This document shows, piece by piece, positions 18,464 through 28,417 of a DNA stretch of 64,000 bases. Every line of letters starts with the position of its first letter. Position 1 is the stretch's first letter. The notes under the pieces are model-generated. The model was given only the letters and a program-made list of their open reading frames with translations. It did no database searches and was not told where the DNA came from. Made by a program: the position numbers and the translations under genes. Origin of the DNA: Streptomyces paradoxus (GTDB lineage Bacteria > Actinomycetota > Actinomycetes > Streptomycetales > Streptomycetaceae); the NCBI RefSeq assembly GCF_014202475.1, contig NZ_JACHGV010000007.1, positions 124,001-188,000 of the forward strand. The letters are read 5' to 3'.

Positions 18464-18503
18464 GAAGGGCGCCTGACCGGGCAGACACCCCCGGGCGCCC
18501 TTC
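18464..18503. terminator. Intrinsic terminator candidate after aldehyde dehydrogenase
   Basis: A 10-bp perfect stem (GAAGGGCGCC / GGCGCCCTTC) starts 10 bases after the ALDH stop, with a 20-base loop. It lies between convergent genes and could act on both strands. Confidence 0.6.
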
Positions 18504-18659
18504 GCGGGGCACAGCTGCGGGCCGAGCCCGGGCCAAGGCGCCGCCGTGGCGTCCTCTCGTGCTCGCCCATCACCGCACGGAGTCCTCGATGAGACGGTTC
18601 GCGTGCTGACGTCCTGGGCAAGGAACTCGGCGTGGTCGCGGCGCGCATCGCTGCGACCG

Positions 18660-20201
18660 TCACGGGGTTTCGAAGAACACGGCCTGGTTCTTGCCCGCGG
18701 TTTTGGCTCGGTACAGGGCGATGTCCGCGTCCCGCAGCGCTGCTGCCGGCGTGGTCGGCCTGGTGATGCTCCGTGCTCCGATGCTCGTTGTCACGCGGAC
18801 CGCATGGCCACGGTCGAGGATGAAGGAGTCCATGAAGGAGTCGAGGATCCGCCTGGTGTAGTCGACGAGTGTGGTGGCGTCCACGCCTTCCGCGAGGAGT
18901 GCGAACTCGTCCCCGCCGAGCCTGGCCACCATGTCCTGCTCGCGGACCCTGGCCGTCAGCCGCCGGGCGACGTCGACGAGCAGTTCGTCGCCGGACGGGT
19001 GGCCCAGGGTGTCGTTGACTTCCTTGAAGCCGTCGAGATCGAGCATCAGCAGCGCGGCGGGGAAAGAGGCGGAGCACCGGCTGAGAGCAGACTCCAGGCG
19101 CTGGTCCAACAGCGCTCTGTTGGCCAGCCCCGTCAGCGGGTCGTGGGTCGCCTGATGGCTCAGCTGCTTCTGGAGCTCTTCTTGCTCTCGCAGTGATGCC
19201 GCGAGGTAGTGCGCCTGTGTCCGCGCTTCGGTGGCCCTGCTCTGGGCGTACTGGGCGAGGAACGCGATGCGCAGCACCAGCAGCAGCGAAAGAGTCGCCA
19301 GCATGCCGACGATCACCGTGATGTTCACGGGCTGGCCCCGGATGCCCCCGACATTGGCCAGCACGATCAACGGCCCCACCAGGATGAGCGCGATCAGGAT
19401 CGACAGTCGCCTCCGGGGCATCCTCTCCTTGCCGTCCGACAGTTGTGTCGGCCAGCCGACGGACGGGTGCAGCGCCGCGGCCCCCAGCAGGAGGGACGAG
19501 ACCATCCACCCCACTTCGGACACATCCTCCGCGATCGCGGTCCCGGTCGTGGCCATCGTGCCGTAGTAGAGGCCGTCGGCGGCGAGAAGGGCCAGCAGCC
19601 ATCCGCTGCACAGAAGAATCGAGGGGGTGCGCTTGCCGGTGGTGAGCAGCAACCGGGCGGCTACGGACAACAGCACCAGGTCGGCGACGGGATAGGCGAT
19701 GGACACCGCGAGCGGCCACGCGGACAGCTCGCTGCGCAGGTAGGGAGCGATGATGAACGCCCACGACAGGATGCCGAACCCCAGCGTGACGATTCCCGCG
19801 TCCAGCCACCCCGCCCAGTGCAGGCGGCCTGAATGCTGCCGGGCCAATGTCACGAGCCCTGCGGCGAACAACAAGTAGCTACCCAGGTAGAGGATGTCGG
19901 CCGCACCCGGGAACGGAACCTCTGCGTCGCGGACCTGGTACAGGCCCCAGATCGCGTCCGCCACCGTGTACGGTGCCATTGCCGCCGCGAAGAGGAGCCA
20001 CGGAAGGAACGAGGGCGGCCTGTTCCTGATCACTCCGCCCGCGATCGCGAAGACGACCGAGGCGGCTATCAGTACGGGCAGCATGTAACGCGCCGCGGCG
20101 GCGGTGAACAGATAGACGACGATCATCACGGCCCCTGCTGCCGCATACACCCAGGCCGTCGCATCACGGCGGGCGGGCAACAAGACTTGCATCTTGCCCA
20201 C
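18660..20201 (-). CDS. Membrane diguanylate cyclase (GGDEF)
   Basis: 513 residues from GTG at 20201 (AAGGAG 5 bases upstream); the ATG three codons later has poor spacing. About eight to nine membrane helices fill residues 20-330, including MVIVVYLFTAAAARYMLPVLI and the YTVADAIWGLYQV/YLGSYLLFAAGL segments seen in Streptomyces membrane c-di-GMP enzymes. A GGDEF domain (about 350-510) follows with DPLTGLANR, DLDGFKEVND and an intact GGDEF. The RxxD inhibitory site (REQD) is five residues before it, so product feedback is expected. Predicted activity: 2 GTP to c-di-GMP. It has no EAL domain. The gene follows the hybrid kinase by 58 bases in the same direction, so co-transcription is likely. Confidence 0.93.
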   Translation of the reverse strand: MGKMQVLLPARRDATAWVYAAAGAVMIVVYLFTAAAARYMLPVLIAASVVFAIAGGVIRNRPPSFLPWLLFAAAMAPYTVADAIWGLYQVRDAEVPFPGAADILYLGSYLLFAAGLVTLARQHSGRLHWAGWLDAGIVTLGFGILSWAFIIAPYLRSELSAWPLAVSIAYPVADLVLLSVAARLLLTTGKRTPSILLCSGWLLALLAADGLYYGTMATTGTAIAEDVSEVGWMVSSLLLGAAALHPSVGWPTQLSDGKERMPRRRLSILIALILVGPLIVLANVGGIRGQPVNITVIVGMLATLSLLLVLRIAFLAQYAQSRATEARTQAHYLAASLREQEELQKQLSHQATHDPLTGLANRALLDQRLESALSRCSASFPAALLMLDLDGFKEVNDTLGHPSGDELLVDVARRLTARVREQDMVARLGGDEFALLAEGVDATTLVDYTRRILDSFMDSFILDRGHAVRVTTSIGARSITRPTTPAAALRDADIALYRAKTAGKNQAVFFETP

Positions 20202-20259
20202 AGGCTCTCCTTCCCTCCGGCCAGTACGCGCGCCCAGGAGGCGATGTCCGGGCGGCTCG

Positions 20260-23043
20260 TCAGCCGGGTTCGCGGCCTGGAGGGTGAGAGCGGACCGTCT
20301 CGAGGGTGCGACAGGTCCGGTCGAGTTCGTCCTGGAGGCGGGGAGCGGCCTCGGCCAGTGAGGTCGGCTCTCCGGACCTCGCGTGCTCTTCCAGTTCCTG
20401 GCAACGGGCGGCGAGGCCTACAGCGCCTATGTTCCCGGCAGCGCCTCTGAGGCTGTGAGCCTGGTCTGCGATCTCCTGCGAGTCGTGGCGGTCGAGCGCG
20501 TGGAAGAGCGCGCTGGTCATCTCGGGGGCCCGGACGAGGAAGTGGTCCACCAGCCTGTCCACGAGTTCGTGCTCGGCCGGGCTGCCGGCGCCGCGCAGTT
20601 CGTCCAGCCGCTGCTCGATGGAGACGCGCAGGTCCTCGTTGCCCGCCTGTGGTGGGCCGGCGTGGACCCAGCGCCCGAGGGCCTGTTCCAGCTCGTCGGC
20701 GCTGACGGGTTTGGAGATGTAGTCGTCCATGCCCGCGGCCATGCACTGTTCCCGGTCCTCGGCGAGGGCACCGGCGGTCATGGCGATCACCGGCAGGTGA
20801 CCGTGGTCCCGTTCGCGGCGGCGCAGTTCACGGGTGGCGGTGTAGCCGTCCATACGGGGCATCTGGCAGTCCATGAGCACAGCCTGATAACTGTGCTCCT
20901 GGGTCATGAGCAGGGCTTGGGCGCCGTCGGCGGCGATGTCCGCGCTGTAGCCGAGCCGGGTGAGCAAGCCCTGGGCGACCATCTGGTTGATCTCGTTGTC
21001 CTCGACCAGCAGGAGATGGCCCCGGTGGGCGGGCTCGGGCGCGGTGGGGGCCTGCGCTGCCGGAGCCGCCACCACCGGCGATGTCCGGGTGGCGAGTTCG
21101 ACCAGGGCGTCCAGGAGCTGGGACTGGTGGACGGGCTTGGACAGACTGCGGGCGATGCCGGCCGCGTGCAGCTCGGCGGCGGGCGGCTGGGGGCCGGAGG
21201 TGAGGAGCAGCATCTGTACCCGGGCGAGGTTCTGGTCGGTGGTGATCCGGCGGGCGAGTTCCAGGCCGTCCATGTCGGGCATATACATGTCGACAATGGC
21301 CAGGGTGAAGGGACGCCCCGCGGCCTCTGCCTCGTGCAGGGCCACCAGCGCCTGGGGGCCGCCGGCGACCATGGTCGGCCCGATGTGCCACCTGCGCAAC
21401 TGCGCATCGAGGATCAGCCGGTTGGTGTCGTTGTCGTCGACGACCAGGACCCGTATCCCGCGAAGGACGTCGGGGTGCGGTGCGGCCGGGGGCAGTTCGG
21501 GGGCGTCGGGGGCGCGAACCGGCACGCAGAAGGAGAAGGTACTGCCCTGGCCGGGCCGGCTGGTGACGCCGATGGAGCCTCCCATGGCCTCGGTGATCCT
21601 GCGGCAGATCGCCAGACCCAGACCGGTGCCTCCGTAGCGGCGGGTGGTGGAGGCATCGGCCTGGGAGAAGGCGTCGAACATCCGCTCCTGATCGGCCGTG
21701 GCGATGCCGATGCCGGTGTCGGCCACCTCGAATCGCAGCCATGGCGCCTGTTCTGCGGGTGGCCGGGCCGGGGCCGGGCGGGCACGGAGCACGACCTCGC
21801 CGGATTCGGTGAACTTCACCGCGTTGGACGCCAGATTGAGCAGGACCTGCCGCAGTCGGCCGGAGTCCCCGAGCACCATCGCGGGCAGGTCGGGATCGCA
21901 GTCGCTGAGCAGTTCCAGGCCCTCGGCCTGCGCGGTCTGCGCCACCAGCGAGACGACCTCCTCCACCAGCACCTGCGGGCTGAAGGCGACCTCGTCCAGT
22001 TCGAGCTTGCCCGCCTCCAGCTTGGAGAAGTCAAGGATGTCGTTGATCAGCGTCAGCAGTGCCGTGCCGGCGGCATGAATGCCCTCGGTGTAACGTCGCT
22101 GCTCGGCATCCTGTTCGGTGCCCAGCAGCAGCTCGCTCAGTCCGATGACGCCGTTCATGGGTGTGCGGATCTCGTGGCTCATGGAGGCGACGAACTGCGA
22201 CTTCGCCTGGGACGCGGCGATCGCCTGGTCGCGGGCCTCCGCCAGAGCGGCTTCGGCCTGCTTGCGCTCGCTGATGTCCCGGATGAAGGCGTTGAAGCAG
22301 CGCGCCTTCGCCGACTTCAGCCGCCACACCGCCAGTTCGACGGGGATCTCGTGACCGTCGTGATGACGGGCGGTGAGCTCGACCTGACCGCCCAGCACAT
22401 GAGAGTCCCCGCCGGACAGCACTCGTTGCAGACCGGCCCTGTGCGCGGCGTGGTACCGCTCAGGAATGATCGTCTCCGTCAGCGGACGGCCCATCGCCTC
22501 GTGGTGGCTGAATCCGAACAGCTTCTCAGCGCTCAGATTCCAGTCGATGACCAGGCCGTCCTCATCGATGGAGACGAAGGCGTCCCGGGCGGTCTCGATG
22601 ACCGAACGTGCTTGATCCTGCAACAGCCGCAGCGCTTCCTCCCTGCGCCGCTGCCCCGCCGCCTCACGGATGAACCCGCGCACTTCGAGCGGCTCGCCTG
22701 CGGGGTCCCGCACCACCCAGCACGTCAACTCCGTCCACATCGGGTGCCCGTCGGCATGCCGCAGACGCAGACACACCGCCACCCGGCCGTCGCGCAGCAG
22801 ATCACGCTCGGCCCACTCGAATTCCTCCACATCGGCCGGATGGACCCAGGACTTCACCGACGTCCCCACGATCTCCTCGGCCGGACGGCCCAGCAATTCC
22901 TGCCCCGCGGCGGACACCTCCCGGTAAACGCCCTCCAGCGTCCGGCGGAAGACCATGTCCGGGGAGTTCTTGAGCAGCAGCCGAAACCGCTCCTCGTCGT
23001 CGGCCGCATACTGCCTCGGCGTGGCTGTCGATTCCGGTTCCAT
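20260..23043 (-). CDS. Hybrid sensor kinase PAS-PAS-HisKA-HATPase-REC-REC-Hpt
   Basis: 927 residues from ATG at 23043 (MEPESTATPRQY, GGAGG 7 bases upstream). Order: PAS (about 20-130), PAS (about 150-265), HisKA with SMSHEIRTPMNGVIG (His near 290), HATPase with NLASNAVKF, DTGIGI and GGTGLGL, REC1 (LVVDDND...VDMYMPDMDG), REC2 (LLVEDNE...MDCQMPRMDG), and a C-terminal Hpt with AHSLRGAAGNIGA. All phospho-sites look intact, giving a full His-Asp-Asp-His relay like ArcB/BarA. No transmembrane segment is seen, so it is cytosolic. Output could go to the orphan receivers at 28043 and 28417, or to the DGC context. In-frame sequence upstream of 23043 lacks coding character. Confidence 0.94.
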   Translation of the reverse strand: MEPESTATPRQYAADDEERFRLLLKNSPDMVFRRTLEGVYREVSAAGQELLGRPAEEIVGTSVKSWVHPADVEEFEWAERDLLRDGRVAVCLRLRHADGHPMWTELTCWVVRDPAGEPLEVRGFIREAAGQRRREEALRLLQDQARSVIETARDAFVSIDEDGLVIDWNLSAEKLFGFSHHEAMGRPLTETIIPERYHAAHRAGLQRVLSGGDSHVLGGQVELTARHHDGHEIPVELAVWRLKSAKARCFNAFIRDISERKQAEAALAEARDQAIAASQAKSQFVASMSHEIRTPMNGVIGLSELLLGTEQDAEQRRYTEGIHAAGTALLTLINDILDFSKLEAGKLELDEVAFSPQVLVEEVVSLVAQTAQAEGLELLSDCDPDLPAMVLGDSGRLRQVLLNLASNAVKFTESGEVVLRARPAPARPPAEQAPWLRFEVADTGIGIATADQERMFDAFSQADASTTRRYGGTGLGLAICRRITEAMGGSIGVTSRPGQGSTFSFCVPVRAPDAPELPPAAPHPDVLRGIRVLVVDDNDTNRLILDAQLRRWHIGPTMVAGGPQALVALHEAEAAGRPFTLAIVDMYMPDMDGLELARRITTDQNLARVQMLLLTSGPQPPAAELHAAGIARSLSKPVHQSQLLDALVELATRTSPVVAAPAAQAPTAPEPAHRGHLLLVEDNEINQMVAQGLLTRLGYSADIAADGAQALLMTQEHSYQAVLMDCQMPRMDGYTATRELRRRERDHGHLPVIAMTAGALAEDREQCMAAGMDDYISKPVSADELEQALGRWVHAGPPQAGNEDLRVSIEQRLDELRGAGSPAEHELVDRLVDHFLVRAPEMTSALFHALDRHDSQEIADQAHSLRGAAGNIGAVGLAARCQELEEHARSGEPTSLAEAAPRLQDELDRTCRTLETVRSHPPGREPG

Positions 23044-23365
23044 CGTCCGCCTCCACATTTCGGGCGCGACCACGAGGCGCGGCCGGGACCACCGAACAGA
23101 CCGGTCGCGACGGTTTGGGTGCGGCGTGCGATGACGGCGATCTGGCGATCCGCTCGTCGGACACATCAAGCAAAGAATGAACCACTGAAGATCGCAAATC
23201 GAGGGAGCAGAGGTTGAACGGGTTGCGGTCGGGCTGCGGCGTTCGGGGAGCCCGGTTGCCGGGCACCCGCATTCCATGGCTTTGGTGACAGCCCTCTGAC
23301 TGCCCTTCAATCTTCGAATGCGACGCCAAGTCGTGGCAGCGGGCCGTCACCGACGACAGCGCCGT
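23044..23365. other. Intergenic region between two kinase genes
   Basis: 322 bases upstream of the hybrid kinase and downstream of the CHASE3 kinase. I see no gene, no strong hairpin and no clear promoter box. It presumably contains the hybrid kinase promoter. Confidence 0.5.
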
Positions 23366-25465
23366 TCAGGCGGAGTCCGCCGCACCGTCCGTACCACTGA
23401 GCGGCAGCCAGGTGGTGATCGTGGTACCCCGGCCCTCTTCGGAGCGCACCTGCGTCCGGCCGCCGTGGTTCGCCACGATCGTGTGCACGATGGTCAGCCC
23501 CAGTCCGGTTCCCGGGATGGCCTGCTCGGTGGCGTTCGAGGCGCGGAAGAACCGCTGGAAGAGCTTCTCCTGCTCGGCCGCGGGGATGCCGATGCCGGTG
23601 TCGCTCACGCTCAGAACCGCCTCCCCGTCCTGCGCGTCGGCCCGTACGCTGACCGTCCCGCCGCCGCGGGTGAACTTCACCGCGTTGGACAGCAGGTTCA
23701 TCAGAACCCGGTCGAGTTGTTCACCGTCCGCCTCCAGCACCAGCGGCTGCTCGGGGCAGTACGTCTCCAGTCCGACCGAGGCGGCCTCGGCGGCCGGTCT
23801 CATCGCGTCGGCCGCCGAAGTCACCAGCTGCCGCAGGTCGATCGGTGCCTTGTAGGAGGAGAACGCTCCCGACTCGATCCTGGAGAGCGTGAGCAGGTCC
23901 TCGATCAGTGCCCGCAGCCGGTTGGCGTTGCGGTCGACGACGTCCAGCATGCGCAGCTGGGACGGGGAGAGCGGATCGGTGTCCTCGTCCTTCAGCAGCT
24001 CGATGTATCCCACGATGCTGGTCAGCGGGGTGCGCAGCTCATGGGAGACGGTGGACAGGAAGTCACTCTTGGCCTTGTCCAGGGCGCGCAGTTTGTCCAC
24101 CAGGCCTGACTCCTTCTCGTAGAGAAGGGCGGTGTGCAGCGCCCGGCCGACGCCGCCCGCCATGGACTCGGCGAATTCGACGTCCACCGGACGCCAGGGG
24201 CGGTCTGCGCTGGTTCGGGCCACGGACACGGCACCGATCGGTTCCTCTCCCACCCCGATGGGGATGATCACCGCCGAGTCCAGGCCCAGCGCCGCCGCGG
24301 CGGCGCGGTTCTCTGCCGGCATACCGGTCTTCCCGAATGAGCCGGGGGCACCTGGCATGGGCCTGGTGTCCGACACGTACTGGGACAGGTCGGTGGCCAG
24401 CCAGGGCGTTCCCCGCCGGTAGTGGTCGCGGACCACGTCGGCCGGGAGCGTCGGGATGCCCCTTCGCTCGTCGTCGGACAGCAGGCCCCGCTCCGCGGAC
24501 CAGACCCGGGCCAGGGGAAATCCGGAGCCGCCGTCCTCGGCGAGGAGGATGAAGACGTAGTCTGCGGCGAGGACCTCGCCGATGCCGTTGCACGCCTCGT
24601 CGAGAACGTAGCCGACGTCGAGGCGGTCCCTGATCCTGATGCCGGTCTCCTTCGCGACCGTCGACAGTCGCTGCCGTTCCAGCTCGACCGCGCGCAGCCG
24701 GTCCCTCTGGTCCGCGAGCAGGTTGACGGACCGCGCCACCGCCCGAATCTCCTCCGGCCCCGTCACCTCGGCCCGGGCCGCATGGTCTCCGGCGGTGAGC
24801 CGGCCGAGCGTCCGCTCGGTTCTCCGCAACGGCCCGGTCAGGGCGCGCGTGGTGTGCACCGACGTGTACACGGCCAGGGCGAGGGCCGCGACCAGTGCGG
24901 TGCCGAACCCGGCGATGCCCGCCCGGATCGCGGTGTCGGCGCGGTCCTCCAGACGCTGCTCTTCTTCGCTCATCCGTTCATCCAGGCGGGCGTTGGTCAC
25001 CTCGAACGCGTTGAAGCGCTGAGAGGCCTCACGGGTGAGCGTGACGGCCCGCGCGCTGCCCGGGGTGGTCTTCGCCTGGTCGTCCGCAACGCGCAGATAC
25101 GCCTCGATCTGCCGCTGCTGCGTCGTGAGATCTTCTTCGTCCAAGACCTTGTGCGCACGGACGTCGCCGCTGATCGACGCGATGCTCTCCCGGGCCGCAC
25201 GGAAGGCAGCGAGCTCACTCCGGTCGCCCGTGACCAGGTAGCCCCGCATCGAACGCTGCGCGCTGATACCCGCGTTGAGCAGGCGCACGTTGTCGTCCTG
25301 GGCGGGGAGCACTTGGTCGGTGATCCGGTCGCGCTGGCTTTCCAGCGCCAGCGCGCCGATCAGCGTGCTGGCCCCGCACAGGGCGATCAGCAGGGTCAGC
25401 AGTCCGAATGCGAGGCCGAGCCGGTGCGCCACCCGGCCGCCGTCCTGTCCGAAGGCACGGGTCAT
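23366..25465 (-). CDS. Membrane sensor histidine kinase CHASE3-HAMP-GAF-HisKA-HATPase
   Basis: 699 residues. TM1 about 17-38, extracellular CHASE3-like helical domain about 42-185 (SMRGYLVTGD signature), TM2 about 186-206, HAMP about 207-260, GAF about 285-440, HisKA with STVSHELRTPLTS, and HATPase with LLSNAVKFT, DTGIGI and GTGLGL. The ATG overlaps the stop of the glycosyltransferase gene (ATGA), making it the last gene of a five-gene coupled operon with two stand-alone receivers at its front. Inference: it senses an envelope signal and phosphorylates one or both of those receivers. Confidence 0.94.
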   Translation of the reverse strand: MTRAFGQDGGRVAHRLGLAFGLLTLLIALCGASTLIGALALESQRDRITDQVLPAQDDNVRLLNAGISAQRSMRGYLVTGDRSELAAFRAARESIASISGDVRAHKVLDEEDLTTQQRQIEAYLRVADDQAKTTPGSARAVTLTREASQRFNAFEVTNARLDERMSEEEQRLEDRADTAIRAGIAGFGTALVAALALAVYTSVHTTRALTGPLRRTERTLGRLTAGDHAARAEVTGPEEIRAVARSVNLLADQRDRLRAVELERQRLSTVAKETGIRIRDRLDVGYVLDEACNGIGEVLAADYVFILLAEDGGSGFPLARVWSAERGLLSDDERRGIPTLPADVVRDHYRRGTPWLATDLSQYVSDTRPMPGAPGSFGKTGMPAENRAAAAALGLDSAVIIPIGVGEEPIGAVSVARTSADRPWRPVDVEFAESMAGGVGRALHTALLYEKESGLVDKLRALDKAKSDFLSTVSHELRTPLTSIVGYIELLKDEDTDPLSPSQLRMLDVVDRNANRLRALIEDLLTLSRIESGAFSSYKAPIDLRQLVTSAADAMRPAAEAASVGLETYCPEQPLVLEADGEQLDRVLMNLLSNAVKFTRGGGTVSVRADAQDGEAVLSVSDTGIGIPAAEQEKLFQRFFRASNATEQAIPGTGLGLTIVHTIVANHGGRTQVRSEEGRGTTITTWLPLSGTDGAADSA

Positions 25466-26949
25466 ACACGATCACCTCCTTTCTCCCTCACCTGGCCGGG
25501 AGATTCGAATCCGGCCCGGGTCATGGCCCCCCACACCTGGGGGGACTTGCGCAACCCGTCCCACATGCCGCGCAGCCGCCACCACGCTGTCAGCTGGCGG
25601 TATCCGATGTTCTCGGCCACCACCCCGACGAGGCCTCCCCAGACGTCCCGCCACCGCGTGAACCGGTGGAAGGCGTACTCCTCCACCGCGACCGACACCA
25701 TGCCGACGACGACGGCGTAGATGTAGGCGACGACCAGGAAGCGCCACAGGAAGTCCGCGTTCACCGCGCCCATCAGGACGCCCAGGGGCACGAGAACCAG
25801 CCCCGCGAGCTCCACCAGCGGGGCCAGCAGTTCGAAGACCACGTAGAAGGGCAGTGCCAGCAGGCCGATCCGGCCGTAGCGGGGGTTACCGATCATGCGG
25901 CGGTGCTTGAGCAGGATCTCCGTCAGGCCGCGGTGCCAGCGCCGCCGTTGGTGGGCCAGGACCTTCAGCTTCGAGGGCGCCTCGCTCCAGGAGATCGGCT
26001 CGGCGACGAAGACGATGCGGTAGTCGCGGCCCTGCTCGCGCATGTGCTTGTGCAGGCGGATGACCAGTTCGGCGTCCTCGCCGATGCAGTCCGGGTCCAT
26101 CCCTCCGACCGCCACGACCGCGTCCTTGCGGAAGAGACCGAAGGCCCCGGCGATGATGAGCAGGCTGCCGAGCTTGGACCATCCGGTGCGGCCGAGCAGG
26201 AAGGCGCGCAGATACTCGACGACCTGAACGCGTCCGAGCAGGTCCGGGGGCACACGCGCCTCGACCACCCGTCCCGCCACGACGGTGCAGCCGTTGGCGA
26301 GGCCGACCACGCCGCCGGAGGCGACCACCCGCTGCGGATCGTCACAGAACGGTTTGGCCACCGCGAGCAGCGCCTCGGAGTCGAGGATCGAGTCGGCGTC
26401 CACCATGCACACCAGCGGGTAGCGCGCCAGGTTGATTCCGACGTTGAGCGCGTCGGCCTTGCCGCCGTTGTCCTTGCGGGCCACCACAAGGCGTACCGGG
26501 CCGCCCCTGGGCAGATGGACTGAGGTGACCCCGCCGCGTACGGGGATGTCGTCGGGCACCACGTACTCCACCTCGGCCAGGTCGAAGGCTTCCCGCAGGG
26601 CGTCCAGCGTGCCGTCGATGGAGCCGTCGTCGACGACGACGACCTCGAACTCCGGGTAGCGCAGCAGCAGCATGGCCCGTACCGCTTCGGCGATGCCGGC
26701 CGCTTCGTTGTGCGCGGGCATGATCACGGAAACGGGTGGGGTGAGAGGACTGGTGGCGGCCTCGTCATGGCCCGCGAAGGGAGCCCTGCGCAGCGTTCTG
26801 ACGAACTCCCCGAGGGCGATGAGGATCAGCACCAGATAACTGGTGTTGATGGCCAGGAAGTACACGATCACCACGCTGTCGCACACAGTGATCACCGTGT
26901 GCAGCGCGCCCAGTAGCGACGCCCACGGTTCGCCGGTCGCCACGCTCAC
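25462..26949 (-). CDS. Membrane GT2 glycosyltransferase (PgaC/cellulose-synthase-like polysaccharide synthase)
   Basis: 495 residues from GTG (SVATGEPWASLLG) overlapping the upstream HEAT gene stop by 4 bases. N-terminal TM helix (VIVYFLAINTSYLVLILIALGEF), then a GT-A domain with VSVIMPAHNE, VVVVDDGSIDGT, MVDADS, GEDAEL and HQRRRWHRG. These are the D, DxD, ED and QxxRW-type motifs of processive GT2 synthases. Two to four C-terminal TM helices follow. It is closest in type to PgaC/IcaA and hyaluronan/cellulose synthases, so a surface beta-linked homopolymer from a UDP-sugar is likely; the sugar is not determinable. No PilZ domain is seen. Coupling to receivers and a kinase suggests phospho-signal control. 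Confidence 0.9.
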   Translation of the reverse strand: MSVATGEPWASLLGALHTVITVCDSVVIVYFLAINTSYLVLILIALGEFVRTLRRAPFAGHDEAATSPLTPPVSVIMPAHNEAAGIAEAVRAMLLLRYPEFEVVVVDDGSIDGTLDALREAFDLAEVEYVVPDDIPVRGGVTSVHLPRGGPVRLVVARKDNGGKADALNVGINLARYPLVCMVDADSILDSEALLAVAKPFCDDPQRVVASGGVVGLANGCTVVAGRVVEARVPPDLLGRVQVVEYLRAFLLGRTGWSKLGSLLIIAGAFGLFRKDAVVAVGGMDPDCIGEDAELVIRLHKHMREQGRDYRIVFVAEPISWSEAPSKLKVLAHQRRRWHRGLTEILLKHRRMIGNPRYGRIGLLALPFYVVFELLAPLVELAGLVLVPLGVLMGAVNADFLWRFLVVAYIYAVVVGMVSVAVEEYAFHRFTRWRDVWGGLVGVVAENIGYRQLTAWWRLRGMWDGLRKSPQVWGAMTRAGFESPGQVREKGGDRV

Positions 26950-28046
26950 AGCGCCACCTCGGCGCGAACGTCGTGGCGGGCGGCCCCGACAGCCGATTCG
27001 GCGAGCACGGCTCTGGCCTGGGCGGCGGCCGGTCCGCGGGAGCGGTCGTCGGCCGCCGCGTGCAGCTCGGCCCGTCCTTCCGGGCCGAGCTGCAACAGTG
27101 CGCGAGCCGCGGTGGCGGCCACATGCCGGTCGGGGTCGCCGAGCAGCTCCGCCAGCGGGCCCGTCGCGGCGACGGCTCCCAGAGTGCCGAGGGCTCCGGC
27201 GCCCACCATGCGCAGGGCGACCGGCCGACCGGGCCGGACGGCCGCCAGCAGCGGCTCCAGGCCCTCGGGCATGCACAGTCTGCCCAGCGCGCGTGCCGCT
27301 TTGACGCGGACTTCGATCTGGGGGTCCTCGCGCAGTGCACGGGCGATCTCGGATGTATGGGAGACCACGCCGGTCGCGCCGAGGACCTCGATGGCCACGG
27401 CTCTGGCGAGAGGTTGCGGGTGTTCCAGCCCCGCGGCCACACTCCGCTGTGCCTGCGGCCCCAGGGAGACCAGCGCCCTGATGACCGCGGCGGGCGGCAC
27501 GGCCCGCGGTCCGTAGAGGGACTCCAGCAGGTACGGCACGGCCTCCGGCCCCCCGCACCGGCCCAGCGCCCGGGTGGCGGCCAGGCGTACCTCGGGGTCG
27601 CGATCGGCCAGCAGACGGCACAGCGACGGGGCGGCGGGGCGGTGGCTGAGCTGACCGAGCACCTGCGCGGCGCGCCCCCGCCGGGCCGCGCTGCGGCTCG
27701 ACAGTTCGGTGACGGCGTCCACGGCGGCCCCGCGCAGCTCGTACAGGCGCACCAGCGCCGCGCGGGCCCCACCGGCGACCTTGCCTAGCAGCGTGGTAAG
27801 GGTCGGCTCCAGGGCGGCCCAGGTCCGTCTGTCGATCTCCGCCAGCCGGTTCAGCAACTCGGTCTGCTCATCCCCCTCCGCGCACAGAAGCTCCAGCAGG
27901 GAGCCGCGCACCGGTGCCGCGATCCGCTCGCGTCTGCGCTCTCGGTGCCTGCGGACGAAACGGTTGGCGACGATCAGCAGGCTCAGTGCCAGGACGACGG
28001 CCAGCAGGCCCAGCAGCGCGCCACGGACGAGGCCGGCGGAAATCAC
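26946..28046 (-). CDS. Membrane-anchored HEAT-repeat protein
   Basis: 366 residues from GTG (ISAGLVRGALLG) overlapping the upstream receiver stop by 4 bases. One N-terminal TM helix (LLGLLAVVLALSLLIVANRFV) is followed by basic residues, then repeated helical pairs such as DRDPEVRLAATRALGRCGG and EDPQIEVRVKAARALGRL. These are HEAT/PBS-lyase-like repeats running to the C-terminus, predicted cytoplasmic. No catalytic motif is seen. Sandwiched between the receivers and the GT2 synthase, it may be the scaffold by which phospho-receiver state is passed to the synthase. That is inference from operon order. Confidence 0.88.
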   Translation of the reverse strand: MISAGLVRGALLGLLAVVLALSLLIVANRFVRRHRERRRERIAAPVRGSLLELLCAEGDEQTELLNRLAEIDRRTWAALEPTLTTLLGKVAGGARAALVRLYELRGAAVDAVTELSSRSAARRGRAAQVLGQLSHRPAAPSLCRLLADRDPEVRLAATRALGRCGGPEAVPYLLESLYGPRAVPPAAVIRALVSLGPQAQRSVAAGLEHPQPLARAVAIEVLGATGVVSHTSEIARALREDPQIEVRVKAARALGRLCMPEGLEPLLAAVRPGRPVALRMVGAGALGTLGAVAATGPLAELLGDPDRHVAATAARALLQLGPEGRAELHAAADDRSRGPAAAQARAVLAESAVGAARHDVRAEVAL

Positions 28047-28417
28047 CGTTCCACCCGGTTGAGCACCGCGGTGACCCTGCTGGAGAGCTCTCGCGGGCTG
28101 AACGGCTTGATGATGTAGTCGTCGGCTCCCGCCGCGAAGCCGACCTCGACGTCCGCTTCCTGAGAGCGGGCGGTGATCATGATGACGGGGAGTGTCGCGG
28201 TCTGGGCCATGGCGCGCAGCTCCCGGCACACGTCCAGGCCCGACATGCCCGGCATCCGGATGTCGAGCAGTGCCAGGTCCACGGTGTTCTCACGCGCTGC
28301 CCGGAGCGCCGCCATGCCGTCTTCCACGGCCGTGACCTGGTGACCGCTCTGGGTCAGCTTGAACGCCACCAGATCCCGGATGTCCGCGTCGTCGTCAGCG
28401 ATCAGGACATGAGCCAT
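28043..28417 (-). CDS. Stand-alone response regulator (receiver only)
   Basis: 124 residues forming one complete REC domain: ADDDADIR acid pocket, LLDIRMPGMSG phospho-Asp, ITA switch Thr and IIKPF Lys. There is no output domain. The ATG shares its A with the TAA of the preceding receiver gene (TAATG), and the stop overlaps the HEAT gene start (GTGA). It likely works by protein-protein contact, with the HEAT protein or GT2 synthase as obvious candidates. Confidence 0.94.
   Translation of the reverse strand: MAHVLIADDDADIRDLVAFKLTQSGHQVTAVEDGMAALRAARENTVDLALLDIRMPGMSGLDVCRELRAMAQTATLPVIMITARSQEADVEVGFAAGADDYIIKPFSPRELSSRVTAVLNRVER

Noticed and set aside
20383..23217. 944-codon plus-strand open frame
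   Set aside because: It lies opposite the hybrid kinase, whose PAS, HisKA, REC and Hpt motifs are unambiguous. The plus-strand product has no recognisable domain.
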